Shown: piece by piece, positions 14,706-18,963 of the stretch
How positions within the stretch are numbered: the first letter of the stretch is position 1
Layout of the letters: each line of letters begins with the position of its first letter
NCBI GenBank assembly: GCA_900771365.1
Contig: CAAGNU010000007.1
Span: 1 to 18,963, forward strand
Reading direction: 5' to 3'
DNA: 18,963 nt
Source: Bacteroidales bacterium
GTDB lineage: Bacteria > Bacteroidota > Bacteroidia > Bacteroidales > P3
Program-made: the position numbers and the translations under genes
The notes under the pieces: generated by a model
The model's database searches: none
What the model was told of the DNA's origin: nothing
What the model saw: only the letters and a program-made list of their open reading frames with translations

Positions 14706-15818
14706 ATGACCACATCCGAGACCATCAAAGACCTTCTGACAAGAAAAGACGCACTCCGCCGTTTCCTCAATATCGAAACACTCCTCGCACAAATTGCCGA
14801 GGAAGAGAAAAAGACCGAAGCCCCCGACTTCTGGTCCAACCCCAAAGAGGCTCAAAAAGTGATGAAGACCATCCAGTCCAAGAAATCATGGGTGAACGCC
14901 TACAATGAGGTCGACTCAAGCTGCGGAGACCTCCAAGTCCTCTCCGAATTCTTCGAGAGCGGAGACGCTACTGAGGAAGAGGTTATCGAGCAGATAGCCG
15001 TCACGCAACCCCTTGTCGAAGCACTTGAGCTCAAGAACATGCTTCAAGGCGAGAGCGACCATTTCGATGCCGTGCTCTCCATCAACGCAGGAGCTGGCGG
15101 AGTGGAGGCTCAAGACTGGTCCGAGATGCTCATGCGCATGTACATCCGCTACGCCGAGACCCACAACTACCGCGTGGCCATATCCAACAGCCTCGACGGC
15201 GAAGGTGCCGGCATCAAGTCGGTCACCATGCAGATTGAGGGCGACTATGCTTTCGGCTTCCTCAAGAGCGAGACGGGCGTACATCGCCTTGTTCGTGTCA
15301 GCCCGTTCAACGCACAAGGCAAACGTATGACATCCTTCGCATCCGTGAGCGTCACACCGCTTATCGACGATACTATCGAGGTCGTGGTCGACATGTCAAA
15401 ACTCAGCTGGGACACCTTCCGTAGCGGAGGTGCGGGCGGACAGAACGTCAACAAGGTTGAAAGCGGTGTGCGTCTGCGCTACCAATACAAAGACCCCTAC
15501 ACAGGCGAAGAAGAGGAAATCTTGATTGAAAACACCGAGACCCGCGACCAGCCCAAGAACAAAGAGAACGCCATGCGACTTCTCCGCTCACAACTCTATG
15601 AGCGTGAGCTACAGCACCGCATGGAAGAGCAAGCCAAAATCAAGGCCAGCCAGAAAAAGATTGAATGGGGCTCCCAAATCCGTAGCTATGTCATGGATGA
15701 CCGCCGTGTAAAAGACCACCGCACCAACTATCAGACTGGTGATGTGACAGGAGTGATGGACGGCAAAATCGACAACTTTATCAAAGCCTACCTCATGCAG
15801 TTCGGCGGAGAAATCTAA
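14706..15818 (+). CDS. prfB: Peptide chain release factor 2
   Basis: RF2 reads UGA and UAA stop codons and triggers release of the finished peptide. The 370-residue protein shows the catalytic GGQ (244-246, in SGGAGGQNVNKVESG) and the RF2-specific SPF motif (199-201, in RVSPFNAQGKRMTSFASV), in place of the PxT of RF1. DFW in APDFWSNP and GAGGVEAQDWSEML are also family hallmarks. The gene is one continuous frame: at the place where many prfB genes have CTT TGA and a programmed +1 shift (after RxYL), this one has CTC AAT (14766-14771). The start lies 21 bases after the ZIP stop, so the two may be cotranscribed. Confidence 0.97.
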   Translation: MTTSETIKDLLTRKDALRRFLNIETLLAQIAEEEKKTEAPDFWSNPKEAQKVMKTIQSKKSWVNAYNEVDSSCGDLQVLSEFFESGDATEEEVIEQIAVTQPLVEALELKNMLQGESDHFDAVLSINAGAGGVEAQDWSEMLMRMYIRYAETHNYRVAISNSLDGEGAGIKSVTMQIEGDYAFGFLKSETGVHRLVRVSPFNAQGKRMTSFASVSVTPLIDDTIEVVVDMSKLSWDTFRSGGAGGQNVNKVESGVRLRYQYKDPYTGEEEEILIENTETRDQPKNKENAMRLLRSQLYERELQHRMEEQAKIKASQKKIEWGSQIRSYVMDDRRVKDHRTNYQTGDVTGVMDGKIDNFIKAYLMQFGGEI

Positions 15819-15915
15819 AACAGTGAATTGTGAATAGACAAGTCTCTATATTCCGACTCAACTCTTAACCAAATCAGATTCCACCCCGCTCTTGACTCTT
15901 AACACTCAACCCAAT

Positions 15916-16380
15916 ATGACCCATCACGATTTCATGCAGCTCGCCATAGCAGAAGCCCGAGACGGCATCACCAAACATCACGGCGGTCCCTTCGGCTCCA
16001 TTATCGTTAAAGACGGGCAGATTGTCGGCAAAGGCCACAACCGCGTCCTCAAGAACAACGACCCAACCTGCCACGGCGAGATCGACGCCATCCGAAAAGC
16101 CTGCTACAACCTCGACACGTTCGACCTCTCCGACTGCGACCTTTACACAACTGGTGAGCCCTGCCACATGTGCCTCTGTGCCACCCTCTGGGCCAACATC
16201 CGCCACATCTACTATGGCTGCACCATCGCTGATAACGGACGTATCGGATTCCGTGACGATAAATTCGACGGACTCTTCTCGGGCCGCGACAAACTTACAG
16301 ACTACATGTCCGAACTCGACAGAGATGACTGCCTTGCCCTCTTCGATGAATATCTTAGTATTCAACATAAAACATACTAA
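15916..16380 (+). CDS. Guanine-deaminase-like nucleoside/base deaminase
   Basis: This is a zinc hydrolase of the cytidine/deoxycytidylate deaminase fold, 154 residues. Zinc and catalytic residues: CHGEIDAIRKAC (His53, Glu55) and EPCHMCLC (Cys83, Cys86). Overall pattern, GGPFGSIIVKDG, NDPTCHGE, LYTTGEPCHMC and a terminal aromatic residue, is close to B. subtilis GuaD (guanine to xanthine plus ammonia), closer than to the tRNA deaminase TadA, which lacks the long C-terminal part seen here. HGE replaces the common HAE. I start at ATG 15916; a TTG 24 bases upstream in frame was rejected. The lipoprotein gene follows after three bases. The substrate is inferred from similarity only. Confidence 0.87.
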   Translation: MTHHDFMQLAIAEARDGITKHHGGPFGSIIVKDGQIVGKGHNRVLKNNDPTCHGEIDAIRKACYNLDTFDLSDCDLYTTGEPCHMCLCATLWANIRHIYYGCTIADNGRIGFRDDKFDGLFSGRDKLTDYMSELDRDDCLALFDEYLSIQHKTY

Positions 16381-16383
16381 CCA

Positions 16384-16845
16384 ATGAAGAAAGGTGTCCT
16401 AATCCTTCTCATGAGCTCAATTGTGCTGACTGGATGCATCTCCCACAAGCAAACAACAGGCTACGCAGACGACCCCCAGCCTCAATATATCGAAACTGGA
16501 ACAATCTTTGATGCCACGACAATTTCCGACACCGTTTACACCACCCCCGAAGTCGAAGCCTCATTCCCCGGCGGACTGCAAGCCCTCTACAAATTTCTTG
16601 CCGAGAATATCAAATACCCATTCAACGCACGAGAAAACAACATAACAGGAACCGTCCTAGTGAATTTCATTATCGAGAAAGACGGTTCGATAAGCACCAT
16701 TACCATGCTTCACGACATCGGAGGCAGCTGTGGTGCCGAAGTCGTGCGTTTGGTACGGCTTATGCCCAAATGGTCGCCTGCTCTGCAAGACGGTCAACCC
16801 GTCCGATCGGTATTCAACCTCCCAACCAAGTTCAAACTACAATAG
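16384..16845 (+). CDS. Lipoprotein with TonB C-terminal domain
   Basis: The 153-residue product has a lipoprotein signal (MKKGVLILLMSSIVLTG, Cys18, lipobox LTGC). Residues about 58-153 form a TonB_C domain in the Bacteroidota style: ASFPGGLQALYKFLAENIKY, GTVLVNFIIEKDGSISTITM, MPKWSPALQDGQPV and the final NLPTKFKL. Classical TonB is anchored by a membrane helix and couples ExbBD energy to outer-membrane receptors. This one is lipid-anchored and lacks the Pro-rich spanning region, so it probably does something else, such as binding an envelope partner. Its ATG follows the deaminase stop by three bases, so the two are likely translated from one message, which ends at the terminator at 16844-16890. 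Confidence 0.88.
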   Translation: MKKGVLILLMSSIVLTGCISHKQTTGYADDPQPQYIETGTIFDATTISDTVYTTPEVEASFPGGLQALYKFLAENIKYPFNARENNITGTVLVNFIIEKDGSISTITMLHDIGGSCGAEVVRLVRLMPKWSPALQDGQPVRSVFNLPTKFKLQ

Positions 16846-16890
16846 AAATATAAAGAGCCTTCTTGTTCGCAGGAAGGCTCTTCTATTTCT
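16844..16890. terminator. Bidirectional terminator between convergent genes
   Basis: AAGAGCCTTC (16853-16862) pairs perfectly with GAAGGCTCTT (16873-16882) around a 10-base loop. The stem is extended by AGAAATA (16844-16850) with TATTTCT (16884-16890), so U-rich or A-rich tails lie on both sides. It overlaps the stop codon of the TonB_C gene and is 14 bases from the stop of the convergent minus-strand gene, so it can serve both strands. Confidence 0.9.
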
Positions 16891-16903
16891 GTGCTGATAA
16901 AAC

Positions 16904-18751
16904 TTATATCTCAGGGAAAGTTGAAAGATTGTCCGTATTCCGGCAATACACTATCCTTGATGAACTTTGTATTGTACGAACCATTTTGGCCTCTGCCTGC
17001 ATGATGTTGCGAAACAGCGTCAAATAGTCCGACCTCCTTTCCTGAGGCAGATCGTGATATGGGGCTATATCCTTCAGCACAAAGAGGAAATTACAATTCC
17101 TTATGCTCTGAATCTTTGCCTCACGACGCACCCGATCGTCTCCGCTCTGCATGGCAGCATTCAATTCCTGGCGTCTGGCCGCAGGCATAGCCTTATAGCC
17201 CGATAGCAGGCGTTCCACGTTCCATCTGTTCTGCTCCACACAAGCCAGCCGTTCCAACAAGGGCTCCTGAGCGTCCGCTCCGTCTTGCGGCAAAAGGGAC
17301 ATCACCCCGCGCAGCTGTGTGAAGAGATTGTCCGCAAAACGTATACGCATCATTTTCTCGTCATAGCTCAGCTGCCTCCACATATTGTCGAGCGCTGATG
17401 CTTCAGGTATCGACAGCTGATGCTTGGGATCCTTCTGGGAAAGATAGTTCACACGTTTTGCCGCATTCATGCGGTGTTCATCAAACGGATTATATTCAAA
17501 AGCGCCAAACGGAACGAGGTTTTTATAACGGGGGACCTCGTTGTGCGCAGCCTGTGCCAAAGCGATGCACTCTGGCTGATACACATACACCACAGGGGCG
17601 TTCGTCCGTTCATCACAATCCTCAGGCACCACGAACAACTCATCTGGCAGGGCTATAGCCTCATTAAGATTATGCTGTCCACCCTCGCCGCATACTGCCA
17701 CAGAAAGCACCTCGCGGTCATCCTTGGCGCAAGCCGACAGCATCTCCCTCACCCACGTATCCGCTGATGAGCCTTTCACAAACTCCCATTCCACGTCCAA
17801 AAAGTCGCCCACCTCCTCTCGGGGAGCGCTCTCAGCCATCGTGCCGGCCTCCGGCCTCAGCACATAGCGAGAAAGGTCGAAAAGCCCCGCATAACGGGCT
17901 TTAAAAAGATTCATCAGCCCGTCAGCCTGCGGATCCACAAACGTAATCTTCGTGCGAAGAGGACGAGCCGCCTTTGCATCGAAATTGGGAAAATGGCAGA
18001 GATGTGCCGCCGTGGTGGCCATAGCGCAGCCCATCGGCGTTCTTCCGAATACAAAGAGATGCACATACCGCTCATTGTCGTGCGATACCAGACCGCGGTC
18101 CAGCGTATAGTCCTCCTCCGTCAGACTGTCTTTCACCAGCAGTTGACGCAATACGTCCTCGTAATAGTTCACGACCATAGTCTCCAAGCAGGTATGTGAC
18201 TCGGGCTGCAACGCATGGAAAAGCTTTTCCGAGCAGTCGTCAAACAAGTAGAGCCTGCATTGTGCCACGCGTTCTTGTGACGTCTGAGCCTGCTCTTTTC
18301 TCTTCAACAAGAAATCAGACCAACGCTGCTGACTCTCATTGTGAGGGGCTTCAAAAAAGGCGCGGACATGCTTCCAGCAAGCCACATTCAGCGAGTCGCG
18401 CTCCTCCTCATCATCTTCGCCTATAATGAAGATGTGCGAAGCCTTCTCCACCTTGCAAGCCTTCAACGCCTCGTCGTGGCTCCGTTCTCCGCGCATCACG
18501 CCGAAGTCCACCTTCTGCTCCTCTGGGGTGAGTTGGGAGAAGATGTATTCGTGCAATGCTCTGGGATTGTGGTGGGCCAAAATGAGCACGGGCCGATCCC
18601 TTAGCTGCTCGTCATGAGCCACAGCCTTAACGATGGACACCGAGAGCTGCCCGCTACCCAGCACCAGTATATGATCCTTGCATGAATACTTAGACAGGCA
18701 TCTGCAATGCCTGCCCATATCATGTAAAATATGTTTCAGTTGTCTCTTCAT
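16904..18751 (-). CDS. Soluble protein with tandem Rossmann (TrkA/RCK-like) modules and RyR-like C-terminus
   Basis: 615 residues with no membrane helix or signal peptide. Residues 26-130 are a TrkA-N-like Rossmann fold: DHILVLGSGQLSVSIVKAVA (26-45), RPVLILAHH, ASHIFIIGEDDEEERDSLNV (104-123). A second module starts at 229 (YVHLFVFGRTPMGCAMATTA), with ITFVDPQADG (269-278) after its second strand. Residues 455-585 are helical and resemble the prokaryotic RyR (ryanodine-receptor repeat) domain: MWRQLSYDEKMMRIRFADNL (457-476), LERLACVEQNRWNVERLLSG (499-518, compare the family's LAxxEHxRWxxERxxxG) and KDIAPYHDLPQERRSDY (560-576). RCK domains bind NAD(H) or nucleotides to gate ion transport; bacterial RyR domains have been proposed as nucleotide-ligand sensors. 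I infer a cytosolic ligand sensor; no channel partner lies in the window. It ends facing the shared terminator. Confidence 0.78.
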   Translation of the reverse strand: MKRQLKHILHDMGRHCRCLSKYSCKDHILVLGSGQLSVSIVKAVAHDEQLRDRPVLILAHHNPRALHEYIFSQLTPEEQKVDFGVMRGERSHDEALKACKVEKASHIFIIGEDDEEERDSLNVACWKHVRAFFEAPHNESQQRWSDFLLKRKEQAQTSQERVAQCRLYLFDDCSEKLFHALQPESHTCLETMVVNYYEDVLRQLLVKDSLTEEDYTLDRGLVSHDNERYVHLFVFGRTPMGCAMATTAAHLCHFPNFDAKAARPLRTKITFVDPQADGLMNLFKARYAGLFDLSRYVLRPEAGTMAESAPREEVGDFLDVEWEFVKGSSADTWVREMLSACAKDDREVLSVAVCGEGGQHNLNEAIALPDELFVVPEDCDERTNAPVVYVYQPECIALAQAAHNEVPRYKNLVPFGAFEYNPFDEHRMNAAKRVNYLSQKDPKHQLSIPEASALDNMWRQLSYDEKMMRIRFADNLFTQLRGVMSLLPQDGADAQEPLLERLACVEQNRWNVERLLSGYKAMPAARRQELNAAMQSGDDRVRREAKIQSIRNCNFLFVLKDIAPYHDLPQERRSDYLTLFRNIMQAEAKMVRTIQSSSRIVYCRNTDNLSTFPEI

Positions 18752-18963
18752 TATATCTGCGGAAGTATGCGTGTTGCCCTAAAAAACTTTTTTAGTCTGG
18801 TAATAACGCATATATTGGAACAATATTGTAAAGGGGACTTCTAATTATTCGTGTTAATTCAATATTTTGATAAACATAAATTATCATGAATTGTCCATAA
18901 ATTTAATCATAAATTATTATTGTACAATAAATTAATTCATGAAAAAAAAAAATTCGTGAATAA
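18752..18963. promoter_or_regulatory. AT-rich upstream region of the Rossmann-RyR gene
   Basis: No gene is seen to the window edge. CTAAAAAACTTTTTTAG (18779-18795) is a perfect palindrome 28 bases upstream of the start. Further out are four octamers CATAAATT or CATGAATT at 18875, 18885, 18896 and 18908, that is 10, 11 and 12 bases apart, then AATAAATT at 18926 and a TTGTACAA palindrome (18920-18927). ATTCGTG occurs at about 18847 and 18952. No clear TAnnTTTG box was found on the minus strand. Confidence 0.5.

Noticed and set aside
14706..14780. Programmed frameshift in prfB
   Set aside because: No in-frame TGA occurs near codon 22-26 and the frame is continuous.
15916..16380. tRNA adenosine deaminase TadA
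   Set aside because: GGPFG, NDPTCHGE and the C-terminal extension fit guanine deaminase better, and the arrangement is unlike TadA.
18841..18963. Possible replication origin
   Set aside because: It is AT-rich with repeats, but I saw no DnaA-box consensus (TTATNCACA) and no dnaA, dnaN or gidA nearby.

Overview
The window looks like a chromosomal segment of a Bacteroidota bacterium, most likely Bacteroidales and Prevotella-like. The signs are: promoters of the TTG / TAnnTTTG type instead of the E. coli -35/-10 type; few Shine-Dalgarno sequences; a secreted protein with a type IX secretion (Por) C-terminal sorting domain; a short SRP RNA with a Bacteroidota-style tip; and family-typical TopA, RecG, MltG, ZIP and TonB-C proteins. 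The genus assignment is inference.

Layout. 1-173: start of a minus-strand ORF that leaves the window, with a transposase-like N-terminus (weak call). 349-1479: minus-strand secreted P-domain protein with a T9SS sorting domain. 1480-2102: 620 bases without a gene, holding two copies of one small palindrome, another hairpin and an 11-base tandem repeat. 2103-2648: minus-strand lipoprotein, divergent from a secreted TPR protein at 2806-3945. 4400-6745: topA, with a recognisable promoter. Two copies of a ~140-base non-coding repeat lie downstream of the TPR gene and of topA, in the same orientation.

7065-13657 is a tightly packed plus-strand cluster that is probably one operon: membrane-linked glycosyltransferase, outer-membrane barrel, coaD, recG, a small GNAT acetyltransferase and mltG. 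It mixes envelope building (glycan transfer, barrel, peptidoglycan cleavage) with coenzyme A synthesis and replication-fork repair. An 11-C tract in the glycosyltransferase could make it switchable. 13708-13847 is the SRP RNA gene (ffs) with a near-perfect Bacteroidota promoter and a T-run end; a ZIP metal transporter begins seven bases later. prfB (in a single frame), a guanine-deaminase-like enzyme and a TonB-C lipoprotein follow, closed by a two-way terminator at 16844-16890.

16904-18751, on the minus strand, is the least ordinary gene: a soluble 615-residue protein with two Rossmann (TrkA/RCK-like) modules and a C-terminal region resembling the bacterial RyR domain. Upstream of it is a palindrome and an AT-rich stretch with octamers spaced about one helical turn apart. 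I found no CRISPR array, tRNA, rRNA or complete mobile element. The best leads for something undescribed are the Rossmann-RyR protein and its control region, the two-copy repeat family, the C11 glycosyltransferase tract, and the SRP RNA/ZIP junction.
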